From JAEZRQ01 sp049294415 (GTDB taxonomy: Bacteria > Patescibacteriota > Patescibacteriia > Patescibacteriales > UBA12465): 12,809 nt of DNA. Position numbers and translations under genes: made by a program. The notes under the pieces are model-generated. The model was given only the letters and a program-made list of their open reading frames with translations, had not been told where the DNA came from and searched no databases. The stretch is from the NCBI GenBank assembly GCA_049294415.1, contig JBAQCS010000029.1, positions 1 through 12,809 of the forward strand, written 5' to 3'. Shown here piece by piece: positions 1-6,598 of the stretch (the first letter of the stretch is position 1; every line of letters starts with the position of its first letter).

Positions 1-1
1 A

Positions 2-223
2 CCCGATATAGTTATCTTGGATTGTCGGATGCCACACATTGATGGTTTTGAAATTTCAAAGCAATTACAAATAATTGATAGTAACTGTAAAATCATAATG
101 ATAACAGCATCTATTATCGAAAGGAAAAATTTTGAAGATTATTGTGACGCTTTTTTCATGAAACCATTAATTGCCCAGCAACTTAGAGAGACTGCTAATA
201 ATTTAGTAAAAATATCTCGCTAA
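2..223 (+). CDS. Response regulator receiver (REC) domain, 5' end outside window
   Basis: This is the C-terminal part of a phosphoacceptor receiver domain. The frame is open from base 2, so the TTG at 17 is an internal codon and not a start. Visible REC landmarks are the phospho-accepting Asp in ILDCRMPHIDG (codon 20-22), the switch Thr in MITAS (codon 104-106) and the conserved Lys in FMKP (codon 161-163). The protein stops about 19 residues after that Lys, just enough for the last helix, so no output domain follows. It is either a stand-alone CheY/Spo0F-like regulator or the C-terminal receiver of a hybrid histidine kinase; the missing upstream part decides which. A terminator follows about 20 bases after the stop. 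Confidence 0.88.
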   Translation, partial: PDIVILDCRMPHIDGFEISKQLQIIDSNCKIIMITASIIERKNFEDYCDAFFMKPLIAQQLRETANNLVKISR

Positions 224-243
224 GAAATTAACCTCTTAAAAAG

Positions 244-276
244 AAACCGATGAGTAATTCACCGGTTTTTTTCTTT
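244..276 (+). terminator. Bidirectional intrinsic terminator
   Basis: The stem AAACCG/CGGTTT (244-249 with 263-268) continues after one mismatch with three pairs and a wobble, closing on a three-base loop, and is followed by a T-rich run. On the other strand the T-rich run (TTTCTTTTT) also follows the stem, so it can end both the receiver gene and the convergent SIMPL gene. Confidence 0.8.
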
Positions 277-1035
277 TTATTTTAAGTTGTAGGTTAAACT
301 AACTTCCATTACCATTTCTTGAGAGCCAACTGGAGTTTGAGGCGAAATATAACCACCACCACCCATTCCTCCGCCACCTTGGTTATAAGAATTATAAGTA
401 TTAGGATTTACCATCATATTTTCATACCAACCAGCAATATCTTTAAGCTCTACTCCAGCAGCACTAGCCATATAAATTCCCTTTTCACGAGCATCGGAAA
501 TGGCTTTAAGTCTAGCCATCTGTTTTAAATCATTCATCTTAGAATAATCAAACATTAAACTGTTTACTTGATTGACTCCGGCCTTAGCTGCAGCGCTAAT
601 AACCCGATTTAAATGATCTTTGTCTTGGTCATAACCTGCAATTTTAACAGTCACTTGTTGATTGGCATTATAACCAGTTACTTGAGAAATATTATCTTTA
701 TAATCATATTGAGGATAAAGAGAATAATTTAAAGTGGTTATATCGCTATCGGGAATATTCTCAGTCTTAACGGCAGCTACAATTTTAGTTATTTTTTCAT
801 TTAACTTATTTAGTGCTTCTTCGGAAGTAGTAGCTTTATCAATTTGTACTCCCAAGTTTAAAATGGCAATATCTGGTTGATAAGCTACACGACCTTGCCC
901 TGTTACTGTTACCTGACGAAATTGTTGATTAACAATTCTATCACGCAAAATAGAAACTACTGCTACTCCCGTAGCCGCCAAAATAGCTATAATAATGATA
1001 GCGACTTTAGCCTTATGATTATGAACTTGTTCCAT
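277..1035 (-). CDS. SIMPL (DUF541) domain protein, membrane anchored
   Basis: 252 aa. Residues 9-30 form a hydrophobic N-terminal anchor after a short basic and His-containing cytoplasmic tail. From about residue 41 the sequence fits the SIMPL/DUF541 fold (the family of E. coli YggE and Brucella BP26): an opening VTVTGQGRVAYQPD strand, a helical stretch with a KLN..ITKIV pattern, and the ARLKAISDAREKG helix near 174-186. Before the last strand is a Gly-rich loop (219-229) that looks like a flexible insertion. SIMPL proteins are exported or periplasmic, form oligomers and are linked loosely to oxidative-stress tolerance; no enzymatic activity is established. It is monocistronic: its own extended -10 promoter lies upstream and a shared terminator downstream. 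The ATG at 1035 is the natural start before the anchor. Confidence 0.87.
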   Translation of the reverse strand: MEQVHNHKAKVAIIIIAILAATGVAVVSILRDRIVNQQFRQVTVTGQGRVAYQPDIAILNLGVQIDKATTSEEALNKLNEKITKIVAAVKTENIPDSDITTLNYSLYPQYDYKDNISQVTGYNANQQVTVKIAGYDQDKDHLNRVISAAAKAGVNQVNSLMFDYSKMNDLKQMARLKAISDAREKGIYMASAAGVELKDIAGWYENMMVNPNTYNSYNQGGGGMGGGGYISPQTPVGSQEMVMEVSLTYNLK

Positions 1036-1064
1036 ATATTTTTTAAATTAATTTAAGTAAAATA

Positions 1065-1073
1065 ATTATATCA
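1065..1073 (-). promoter_or_regulatory. Extended -10 promoter for the SIMPL gene
   Basis: Reads TGATATAAT on the minus strand, a perfect extended -10. No convincing -35 is present because the phoH-like gene's terminator sits there. Transcription would start near 1058, giving a leader of about 22 bases. Confidence 0.7.
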
Positions 1074-1084
1074 TACTAAACAAT

Positions 1085-1118
1085 AAAAAAAAGCGAGTCT
1101 TATGAACTCGCTTTTCTA
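1085..1118 (-). terminator. Intrinsic terminator of the PIN-PhoH gene
   Basis: Perfect 8-bp stem AAGCGAGT/ACTCGCTT (1091-1098 with 1106-1113), 7-base loop, followed on the minus strand by eight T. Confidence 0.88.
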
Positions 1119-1139
1119 TTTTAAGAGGCACTTTAAGTG

Positions 1140-2585
1140 CTAAAGAAGCTTTTCGGCTAATTCGGCGGTTTCCGACCGAACAGTTTGATGCAGCATAGTT
1201 ACTCCCACTAGCGGTTGTCCTCCCAACTTAACAATGGCATTAGCTAATCCAGAGTTTTCTGAATTAAGAAACTTCTTGTCAATTTGTTCCAGGTCACCAG
1301 TGAGAACAATTTTACAATTTTTACCAGCCCTAGTTAAGATTGCTTTAACCTGAGAATGGGTCAAATTTTGAGCCTCATCCACAATTATAAAAGAATTGTG
1401 GTAAGTTCGACCACGATAATGCTGAACCGCATTAACCTTGATGTTTAAATTACTTAGAAAAGCAAAAGGATCCTTTCGAAGCTCAGCCAATAAAAGATTA
1501 GTGGTATAAGCTTTATTCTTTCTCATAAAGAAACTTGGATTCTTATCGTTAGCTTCAATAATAACTTCAAGGTCTTGCACAAATGGCACAATATATTCGG
1601 CCATTTTAGCATTAAGGTCGCCTGGTAAAAAACCGAGGTTATCTTCATTATCCAAAGGAACGGCTGGTCTAGTTAAAATAATTTGACCATATTTACCTCT
1701 CTGATGAAGAGCGGCCGCTAAAGCCAATAATGTTTTACCAGTACCAGCGATACCAGAAACAAAAACCATGGTAATGGCTGGATCTATTAAGTGAGATATA
1801 AATTGGGCTTGTTTCCAATTAATACCAAGCTTAGGGTGAGGCATTGATTTAATAGCGCAAACCGATGTGTTGACATCGGCTGGCACTAAATATTTGCCTT
1901 TGCGAATAGCCATAAACTCTGGAGTATTGTCATATTTCACCAGAACGGCACCATTCTCTTTAATTCGCTTAAACCGATCGGCTTTAATAGTAGAACCAAC
2001 TACTTCATAATCGCTTTCTTTTAGAATTATAGTTTTGAGTTTTTTAGGCTCTTTTTTAACTTTAACTCGAATGTGATTATAAGGTGATACCTCAACCTTA
2101 CTATTGCCTGCAAATAACTCGCTAGCAATAAGCAACATGGCAGTGTCATCAGTAATTAGTTTAAACTTCTTGTAGCCAATAAATTTTTTATCAGTTAAAG
2201 CGTAATTAAAGGCAGCAATGATGTTATAATCTGGCACATTTCTATCTAAATCTAATGATTTAAAATTTTGTTTCCAAGAAATAAACACTCTATTGCTTTT
2301 TGTTTTACGAAAATCATAAATAATTTTTGTGGCCATCCTGGCTTCTGACTTGATTTCTGACTTGGGATTTTTAAGTTTATCAAGTTCCAATATTACCATT
2401 CTCGGGACTACCACTACGTTACCAGATTGCTTAAGAAATTCACTGATGCAATCCTGGTCATTGATGATAACGTTAGTATCAAACATAATTACGTTACCTT
2501 CTTTCTCCTCAATAGGCTCAGTTGACTTAACACTTGACTTAGCTCTTGGCCTAGCATTAACATGAGCATTCCTTTTGTTTGCCAT
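1140..2585 (-). CDS. PIN-PhoH fusion protein (YlaK / PhoH2-like)
   Basis: 481 aa. An N-terminal basic tail (1-30) is followed by a PIN nuclease domain (about 31-165) with acidic active-site candidates D36 (MFDTN), E68/D69, D119 (VPDY) and D146/D147 (ITDD). The C-terminal half (about 250-481) is a PhoH P-loop ATPase: Walker A GIAGTGKT (278-285), LGFLPGD (318-323), Walker B FIIVDEAQN (D403/E404) and LTGD (428-431). This order is that of B. subtilis YlaK and mycobacterial PhoH2, for which ATP-dependent RNA unwinding and sequence-specific RNA cleavage have been reported; RNA decay is therefore the likely role. The start is fixed by a strong GGAGG (2591-2595) five bases before the ATG. AlkD lies 92 bases upstream on the same strand with no clear terminator between them, so co-transcription is possible. 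Confidence 0.93.
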   Translation of the reverse strand: MANKRNAHVNARPRAKSSVKSTEPIEEKEGNVIMFDTNVIINDQDCISEFLKQSGNVVVVPRMVILELDKLKNPKSEIKSEARMATKIIYDFRKTKSNRVFISWKQNFKSLDLDRNVPDYNIIAAFNYALTDKKFIGYKKFKLITDDTAMLLIASELFAGNSKVEVSPYNHIRVKVKKEPKKLKTIILKESDYEVVGSTIKADRFKRIKENGAVLVKYDNTPEFMAIRKGKYLVPADVNTSVCAIKSMPHPKLGINWKQAQFISHLIDPAITMVFVSGIAGTGKTLLALAAALHQRGKYGQIILTRPAVPLDNEDNLGFLPGDLNAKMAEYIVPFVQDLEVIIEANDKNPSFFMRKNKAYTTNLLLAELRKDPFAFLSNLNIKVNAVQHYRGRTYHNSFIIVDEAQNLTHSQVKAILTRAGKNCKIVLTGDLEQIDKKFLNSENSGLANAIVKLGGQPLVGVTMLHQTVRSETAELAEKLL

Positions 2586-2603
2586 TTTGTCCTCCGTTTT
2601 TAG

Positions 2604-2609
2604 TTTATA
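2604..2609 (-). promoter_or_regulatory. Possible -10 box before the PIN-PhoH gene
   Basis: Minus-strand TATAAA about 18 bases before the Shine-Dalgarno site's far side; the -35 region is poor and the leader would be only about 12 bases. A second AT-rich box (TATAAA at 2633-2638) is also present. Neither is decisive. Confidence 0.3.
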
Positions 2610-2677
2610 CTAATAAATTTTGTTAACGTTCTATTTATATTTCCATCCTAAACCCTTATATCGATTTTATCAAGACC

Positions 2678-3397
2678 CTAAAATTTAGTACTAGTTAAAT
2701 AATGGCGACGCTCTGCTTCAGATAATTTCTCGATAGCATAACGCAACATAGTTCTAGGCATTTTTACACCATGAGTATCTAAAAACCCTAATAATTTATC
2801 TTTTTGACGCTTTCCTAGCTCTCGAAGCATCCAGCCACTAGCCTTATGCATTAAATCCTCGCTATCATTTAATAACTTTTCAGCTAAGTAAGCTACAATA
2901 TCACTCTCGCCGTTTCTAATATAAGCCATAGTAGAAACCATAGCTAAACGTCTGTCCCAAATATTTTTAGATTTAATCAGCTTGTCCAAAATAGCTCTTT
3001 CTTCAGGAAAACGTACCAAATAATCACCCATCAGCTTATAAACTGATAAATCAACTAAGTCCCAATTATTAATACCGGCTCTATTTTTAAGATAAAACTT
3101 ATAAAATTTCTGGCGCTCTAGATCATTTTTAGCTTTTTGATACTTCTCTACTAAGATAGTTAAACCTATTAATCTTAACTCATGCACTTTATCAGCTATT
3201 AAAGATTCTAATTCTTTTAATTCTAAATCTACATATTCCTTAGCGATTTGGCGCATTTCTGGCACACTCAAACCCCAAAACACATCTCCTTCTCCATACT
3301 GACCAGGGCCAGTCTTAAAAAAGTATTTAGAGTGCTCAGCTCGCTCCGTGCTGTACAACTTTTTTGTTCGCTTTTTTAGTTCGTCGATTCTAGACAT
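2678..3397 (-). CDS. alkD: DNA alkylation repair protein AlkD (HEAT-like DNA glycosylase)
   Basis: 239 aa, full length for the family. AlkD removes positively charged alkylated bases such as N3-methyladenine and N7-methylguanine without flipping them, using tandem HEAT-like helical repeats. Diagnostic motifs are all present: NWDLVD (111-116), with W112 and D116 at the places of the catalytic Trp and Asp in Bacillus cereus AlkD; IWDRRLAMVST (146-156) supplying the DNA-contacting Arg; and the HKASGWMLRELGK helix (184-196) with W189. The start at 3397 fits the family N-terminus, but the sequence before it has no Shine-Dalgarno match. Its upstream region overlaps the structured plus-strand transcript described separately, so the two genes share regulatory space. 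Confidence 0.94.
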   Translation of the reverse strand: MSRIDELKKRTKKLYSTERAEHSKYFFKTGPGQYGEGDVFWGLSVPEMRQIAKEYVDLELKELESLIADKVHELRLIGLTILVEKYQKAKNDLERQKFYKFYLKNRAGINNWDLVDLSVYKLMGDYLVRFPEERAILDKLIKSKNIWDRRLAMVSTMAYIRNGESDIVAYLAEKLLNDSEDLMHKASGWMLRELGKRQKDKLLGFLDTHGVKMPRTMLRYAIEKLSEAERRHYLTSTKF

Positions 3398-3400
3398 AGG

Positions 3401-3428
3401 TGTAACATTTAAAATTTAATTACGTATA
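3401..3428 (+). promoter_or_regulatory. Candidate ECF-type promoter for the 48-aa gene
   Basis: Plus strand TGTAAC (3401-3406), 16 bases, CGTATA (3423-3428). This is one mismatch from the textbook B. subtilis SigW-type promoter TGAAAC-N16-CGTATA. Transcription would start near 3435, leaving a leader of about 139 bases before the small gene. Read on the minus strand, the same bases give TATACG with TTGTTA 16 bases upstream, a weak possible alkD promoter. Confidence 0.5.
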
Positions 3429-3455
3429 CTACATGAAGTAACTTTAACAATTATA

Positions 3456-3503
3456 CCTTCCGGAAATTGCTTAGCTTTATTTAGCCAATCAATTTCTGGA
3501 AGG
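3456..3503. repeat. 14-bp inverted repeat / long hairpin in the alkD-small gene gap
   Basis: 3456-3469 and 3490-3503 are complementary over 14 positions with a single G-T wobble, around a 20-base loop. It lies inside the predicted plus-strand leader and also directly abuts a TATAAT box (3450-3455, minus strand) upstream of alkD, so it could act as an RNA hairpin or as an operator. It has no T-run after it on either strand, so it is not a plain terminator. Confidence 0.7.
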
Positions 3504-3519
3504 GCGATAGTCATAAGAC

Positions 3520-3621
3520 TTTCACGATTCGGGAGTGGTCACCCGGGTTTCCCTTCTTTAAACAAATAACAATATGTTTAAGGAAATTCTAGGTTTTGTC
3601 TTAGTGCTCGTAATCGTGAAA
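3520..3621 (+). other. Structured leader: long-range pairing around the start codon of the 48-aa gene
   Basis: TTTCACGATT (3520-3529) pairs perfectly with AATCGTGAAA (3612-3621), which lies within the small ORF. Inside this helix is a second hairpin, TTCTTTAAAC (3554-3563) with GTTTAAGGAA (3576-3585, one wobble), whose 12-base loop ends in the first two bases of the ATG at 3574. A smaller GC-rich hairpin (CGGG..CCCG, about 3529-3545) sits between. The nested arrangement suggests structured RNA or translation control; this is read by eye, not computed. Confidence 0.5.
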
Positions 3622-3720
3622 ATTGCTCTTCCCAGAGAGATTGGCGACTTGATGACCGAAATCTTGCTTAAAGTTTTAACTTTAATTCGAGATGTAGTCA
3701 GCCAAGCTCCAACCCTCTAA
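3574..3720 (+). CDS. Small predicted membrane protein, 48 aa
   Basis: The ORF encodes a 48-residue peptide with a strongly hydrophobic segment (residues 5-20, ILGFVLVLVIVKIALP) followed by an amphipathic helix-like tail with alternating Leu/Ile and charged residues. I do not recognise a family. Support for a real gene: a candidate ECF-type promoter at 3401-3428, a structured leader, and a strong terminator 9 bases after the stop (3729-3757) that fits a self-contained transcript. Against: no Shine-Dalgarno match before the ATG, and the ORF is short. Possible roles for such peptides include membrane stress peptides or toxin-like peptides, but nothing here selects one. The alternative is that the transcript is a structured non-coding RNA. 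Confidence 0.5.
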   Translation: MFKEILGFVLVLVIVKIALPREIGDLMTEILLKVLTLIRDVVSQAPTL

Positions 3721-3728
3721 CCCCATAC

Positions 3729-3758
3729 AAAAAGCCTTCTATAAAAGAAGGCTTTTTT
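3729..3758. terminator. Bidirectional intrinsic terminator between the 48-aa gene and rlmH
   Basis: A 12-bp perfect stem (3729-3740 with 3746-3757), 5-base loop, T-run on both sides. It serves the plus-strand small gene and the convergent rlmH. Confidence 0.9.
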
Positions 3759-3760
3759 CT

Positions 3761-4219
3761 TTAGTAATGATAATCCTTCTTATTAATGATAGTAGCTGCT
3801 CTATATAATTGTTCAAGCAATACTACTCTGGCTAATTCATGAGGAAAAGTTAATGGAGATAGTGATATTTTTGGATATTTATTTACTAAGTCTTTGGCAA
3901 AACCCTGAGTGCCAGCTATGACTAAAACTATTTCTTGATTACTCTCCATCTTCTTAGCAAAAGCTGGCGAGTCAAATAATTCTCCGTGCTCAGACAAGAG
4001 ATATATTTCAGCAGTCTTTTTTTTATCTAAATATAATTGAATATTATCAGACTCAGTCTTTTTAGCTTTTCCTTTAGTTGACTCAGAAAATGGTTCAGCC
4101 TTTAATTCTTCTATTTTAAGACGAGCATATGGTTGAAGTCTTTTTTGATATTCCAAAATAGCCTCTCTCCAATATACTTCCTTAACCTTACCGATGGCAA
4201 TAATTGTAATGTTTAACAT
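3761..4219 (-). CDS. rlmH: 23S rRNA pseudouridine(1915) N3-methyltransferase RlmH
   Basis: 152 aa, close to the usual 155-160. RlmH is a SPOUT (knotted) methyltransferase dimer that uses S-adenosylmethionine to methylate pseudouridine 1915 in helix 69 of 23S rRNA on the assembled 70S ribosome. The N-terminus MLNITIIAIGKVKEVYW is the family start. LLSEHGELFDSPAFAKKM (74-91) matches the LDExGxxxSSxxFA region; VIAGTQGF (100-107) takes the place of the usual GGxxG cofactor loop; SLSPLTFPHELARVVLLEQ (119-137) is the hallmark knot motif; the C-terminus DYHY keeps the conserved Tyr-His. The initiation region is odd: an intrinsic terminator ends only 7 bases before the ATG and there is no Shine-Dalgarno site, so expression must depend on readthrough or an unseen promoter. 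Confidence 0.95.
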   Translation of the reverse strand: MLNITIIAIGKVKEVYWREAILEYQKRLQPYARLKIEELKAEPFSESTKGKAKKTESDNIQLYLDKKKTAEIYLLSEHGELFDSPAFAKKMESNQEIVLVIAGTQGFAKDLVNKYPKISLSPLTFPHELARVVLLEQLYRAATIINKKDYHY

Positions 4220-4226
4220 ATCGAGG

Positions 4227-4255
4227 AAAAAAGCTACCGTGATGGCAGCTTTTTT
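4227..4255 (-). terminator. Terminator between the 56-aa minus-strand gene and rlmH
   Basis: Stem of 9 bp (4227-4235 with 4247-4255), then one mismatch and two GC pairs around GTGAT. On the minus strand the hairpin ends in TTTTTT and the rlmH ATG follows 7 bases later. It ends the small gene, or acts as an attenuator for rlmH. Confidence 0.8.
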
Positions 4256-4275
4256 AAAAAATAACAGACCTAACG

Positions 4276-4446
4276 TTACGCAGTCCTCCTTTTGAAGATT
4301 CTGCTAAAAAGAGATACAAAGAAATTAACAATTTCCTGAGAAGCCTCACTTCGTGCTTTTTGAATTTTGTCAAAATCTTCGGGAGATACCCAGCGAGCCA
4401 ATTTGGCATCGCCAAAATCATCATATTCACCTGGGTGAGTCAACAT
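4276..4446 (-). CDS. Small hypothetical protein, 56 aa
   Basis: The ORF encodes a 56-residue protein: an acidic N-terminal part (residues 1-33, with EYDDFGD and VSPEDFDKIQKAR) and a C-terminal amphipathic helix rich in Phe and Ile ending in basic residues (NFFVSLFSRIFKRRTA, 41-56). No family recognised. It is well supported as a gene: AGGAG (4453-4457) lies six bases before the ATG, an extended -10 with a partial -35 lies upstream, and a terminator follows. The Phe-rich basic tail could bind a membrane surface or a nucleic acid; that is speculation. It is immediately upstream of rlmH in the same direction, with a terminator in between. Confidence 0.75.
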   Translation of the reverse strand: MLTHPGEYDDFGDAKLARWVSPEDFDKIQKARSEASQEIVNFFVSLFSRIFKRRTA

Positions 4447-4482
4447 TTTGTTCTCCTTTCTTATTAATGTGAAGATACTTAA

Positions 4483-4511
4483 ATTATATCAATTTAAGTT
4501 AATAAAGCCAA
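4483..4511 (-). promoter_or_regulatory. Promoter of the 56-aa minus-strand gene
   Basis: Extended -10 TGATATAAT (4483-4491) with TTGGCT (4506-4511) as a -35, 17-base spacer. The predicted leader is about 30 bases and contains the Shine-Dalgarno site. It is the same extended -10 sequence as the SIMPL promoter. Confidence 0.75.
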
Positions 4512-4522
4512 GACCTTATTAC

Positions 4523-4550
4523 TGTAACAAAATATTAATTTTTACGTATT
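4523..4550 (+). promoter_or_regulatory. Candidate ECF-type promoter for the 56-aa plus-strand gene
   Basis: TGTAAC (4523-4528), 16 bases, CGTATT (4545-4550). It has the same -35 hexamer and spacer as the 3401-3428 site. Start of transcription near 4557 would give a leader of about 14 bases. Confidence 0.5.
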
Positions 4551-4570
4551 ATTATAGGTAAAAAATATAT

Positions 4571-4741
4571 ATGAAAAAGATCAAAAGCTTACAACCACAA
4601 TGCTCTCACCTAAAAGTCATGACTAATGGCTTATTTGCGTGGGGTGTTGTCAGCGATTATCGCGCCGACTGGGTTTTAGCTAATGATAACTATCAACAAC
4701 TTGTTACAGATTCACATAATCCTGGACGGAATCCCAGGTAA
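4571..4741 (+). CDS. Small hypothetical protein, 56 aa
   Basis: The ORF encodes 56 residues beginning MKKIKSLQPQCSH, mixed hydrophilic, with aromatic patches (LFAWGVVSDYRADWVL, 21-36) and a polar C-terminus. No signal peptide, no membrane segment and no recognised family. It stands between a candidate promoter (4523-4550) and a strong terminator (4765-4803), divergent from the 56-aa minus-strand gene, so it looks like a complete one-gene transcript of about 245 bases. There is no good Shine-Dalgarno site (AGG lies 12 bases before the ATG). Several short dyads fall inside it (AGTCATGACT at 4615-4624, GCGATTATCGC at 4653-4663), so a structured small RNA is a fair alternative. Confidence 0.5.
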   Translation: MKKIKSLQPQCSHLKVMTNGLFAWGVVSDYRADWVLANDNYQQLVTDSHNPGRNPR

Positions 4742-4764
4742 AAACAAAATGTTGTTAAATGGCT

Positions 4765-4803
4765 AAAATCCCTCGGCTCACGACAGAACCGAGGGATTTT
4801 TCT
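4765..4803 (+). terminator. Intrinsic terminator of the 56-aa plus-strand gene
   Basis: Perfect 12-bp stem (4765-4776 with 4789-4800) with a CCCTCGG core, 12-base loop, then a T-rich end. It separates the small gene from the MFS gene. Confidence 0.9.
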
Positions 4804-4845
4804 ATATATTGATTATTCACTGTACCTTAAAAACTTAAAAAAATC

Positions 4846-6048
4846 ATGAAAAAATTAATCATTAACCCAATTGTGGCTAAATACTTAGTATTTAATGGCC
4901 TCTTCTCTTTTGCAATTAGCTTTTCCTTTGCAATCTACACCCCCTTTCTTTTATCTAAGGGTATGAATTTGTTCCAAGTAAATCTAATTAACGCCTCTTT
5001 TATGATTGTTAACTTCTTAGCAGAAATGCCAACTGGAGGTTTTGCTGATCGTTTTGGCAGGCATAACAGCTTAATAGTCAGCTGTTTGTTAGTAATTATT
5101 AGTTCTATAACTTATTATTTTTCTGGCTCACTGTTAACATTTATTCTAGCTGAATCAATAGGTGCTATTGGACACACTTTCGCGTCCGGAGCAACTGATG
5201 CTTGGTTAGTTGATTCTTTAAAAATTAGAAATGAATATCACTTAAAAGAAAAGATTTTCCGTAAAGAGATGTTTATTAACAATTTTGGTGTTATTGTGGG
5301 TTGCACCATGGGCTCATTTTTAGGTGGTATTGAGTTAGGATTAGCTTGGATAGGATCAGCAATGGCTATGTTTTTAACTGGATTATTTACTTTATTTTTT
5401 ATTAAAGAAAATTATGCTCATCAAATGCAAAGGGATTGTTCAGGAAGTATTTTACAAAACATTAAAGGTGCCTGGAGTCTAGGTATTAATGAAAAGAAAT
5501 TATTATATATTATGAGCTTTGGAACTCTAGTAACCTTATCTTTTCAAGGAATTAATATGCAGTGGTCAGTATTATTTCAAACTGATTACCATTTCACTTC
5601 ATTACAGTTAGGTTTTCTCTTCGCGGCTATTGCTGTGTTCATTGTGTCAGGAGGAATGTTATCCGCTTATATTCATAAAATAATAAAAAATAGAATATTA
5701 GCCATGATTATTCCTCAGTTAATAACAGCCATAATTATTATTACCTGTTCCCGTTTAACTAATTTATATTTAGTTACTAGCACTTTTTTACTTCATGAAG
5801 TAACCAGGGGCATGCTTAAACCACTGAGAAAAAGCTATATCAATGATTACTTTGTATCAGATAAACGGGCAACCCTATCTTCTTTGGACTCCATGTTTGA
5901 TAAAGCGGGGGCTACAATTGGATTAGTAGTTAGCGGATTACTAGCAAACTCTTTATCTATTCGGCTCACTTGGTTATTTTCTGGCCTGTTTTTAATAATT
6001 GGGGTTATCTTTTTTATCTGGAGACAGCCAAAAACAGCAACTAATTAA
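4846..6048 (+). CDS. Major facilitator superfamily transporter
   Basis: 400 aa with about twelve hydrophobic segments, the usual MFS size. The signature loop between helices 2 and 3 (motif A) is clear: EMPTGGFADRFGRHNSL (60-76), containing the GxxaDrxGRr core. A second charged loop near 200-217 marks the middle of the protein between the two six-helix halves. The substrate cannot be told from sequence; the EMPTG-type motif A is common in a broad set of uncharacterised bacterial exporters of this length. No promoter or Shine-Dalgarno site was evident in the 42 bases between the preceding terminator and the ATG. A strong terminator follows directly, so it is transcribed alone or with readthrough from upstream. 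Confidence 0.9.
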   Translation: MKKLIINPIVAKYLVFNGLFSFAISFSFAIYTPFLLSKGMNLFQVNLINASFMIVNFLAEMPTGGFADRFGRHNSLIVSCLLVIISSITYYFSGSLLTFILAESIGAIGHTFASGATDAWLVDSLKIRNEYHLKEKIFRKEMFINNFGVIVGCTMGSFLGGIELGLAWIGSAMAMFLTGLFTLFFIKENYAHQMQRDCSGSILQNIKGAWSLGINEKKLLYIMSFGTLVTLSFQGINMQWSVLFQTDYHFTSLQLGFLFAAIAVFIVSGGMLSAYIHKIIKNRILAMIIPQLITAIIIITCSRLTNLYLVTSTFLLHEVTRGMLKPLRKSYINDYFVSDKRATLSSLDSMFDKAGATIGLVVSGLLANSLSIRLTWLFSGLFLIIGVIFFIWRQPKTATN

Positions 6049-6054
6049 TTTTTT

Positions 6055-6083
6055 AAAAAGGAAGTTACAACAACTTCCTTTTT
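6055..6083 (+). terminator. Intrinsic terminator of the MFS gene
   Basis: Perfect 12-bp stem AAAAAGGAAGTT/AACTTCCTTTTT (6055-6066 with 6072-6083), 5-base loop, T-run included in the stem end. Confidence 0.88.
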
Positions 6084-6093
6084 ACCGTATTCT

Positions 6094-6102
6094 TGTTATA
6101 AT
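6094..6102 (+). promoter_or_regulatory. Extended -10 promoter of mscL
   Basis: TGTTATAAT on the plus strand, a perfect extended -10 placed 11 bases after the preceding terminator; no -35 is possible in the terminator stem. The predicted leader is about 15 bases. Confidence 0.75.
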
Positions 6103-6123
6103 ATTAAAGAATGATAAAAATAT

Positions 6124-6540
6124 ATGAAAAAAATTATTAAAGAATTTAAAGAGTTCGCCGTGAAAGGCAATGCCATTGAATTAGCCACAGCGGTTATCAT
6201 TGGTGGTGCTTTTGGTAAAATTGTTTCCTCACTAGTAGCAGATGTTATTATGCCCCTTATCAGTTTATTAATTGGCGGCAATACTTTTGCTGATTGGCAA
6301 ATAACTTTAAGACCAGCTGTTGCTGAAAAAACAGCCCTAGTTATGAACCTGGGTCTATTTATACAAAATATTATTGATTTCTTAATTATAGCCGCTACTA
6401 TTTTCTTAATGGTTAAATTGCTAGCTAAATTAAAAGCTCAGCTAATTAAAGCTGAAGCTGAACCAGAAGTAGTTAAAGAAGTTAAGCCAACCAAAGATCA
6501 AGAACTTCTCGCTGAAATAAGAGACCTCCTAAAAAAATAA
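6124..6540 (+). CDS. mscL: Large-conductance mechanosensitive channel MscL
   Basis: 138 aa, full length. MscL forms a homopentameric stretch-activated channel in the cytoplasmic membrane that releases solutes on hypo-osmotic shock. The cytoplasmic N-terminal helix and TM1 read KEFKEFAVKGNAIELATAVI (7-25) and GGAFGKIVSSLVADVIMP (27-44), the most conserved stretch of the family. A short periplasmic loop (51-73) leads into TM2 with the FIQNIIDFLIIA signature (79-90). The C-terminal bundle helix QELLAEIRDLLKK (126-138) is kept; the linker between TM2 and this helix is Ala/Lys/Glu rich and Pro-containing. No Shine-Dalgarno site precedes the ATG, but an extended -10 does. No terminator separates it from the collagen-like gene 58 bases downstream. 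Confidence 0.96.
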   Translation: MKKIIKEFKEFAVKGNAIELATAVIIGGAFGKIVSSLVADVIMPLISLLIGGNTFADWQITLRPAVAEKTALVMNLGLFIQNIIDFLIIAATIFLMVKLLAKLKAQLIKAEAEPEVVKEVKPTKDQELLAEIRDLLKK

Positions 6541-6598
6541 TTACATTTTCAAATACAACAAAGGTCGAGCTAAAAAAGATTGATTAATTATTAAACAT

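Noticed and set aside
3542..3549. GC-rich palindrome CCCGGG region as a restriction-type or attachment site
   Set aside because: Too short to mean anything alone; it is better explained as part of the small hairpin in the structured leader.
6086..6091. CGTATT upstream of mscL as an ECF-type -10
   Set aside because: The -35 position falls in the preceding terminator stem and does not match; the perfect extended -10 next to it explains the promoter.
6096..6281. 61-aa minus-strand ORF opposite mscL
   Set aside because: Shadow of the highly conserved mscL frame; no own signals.
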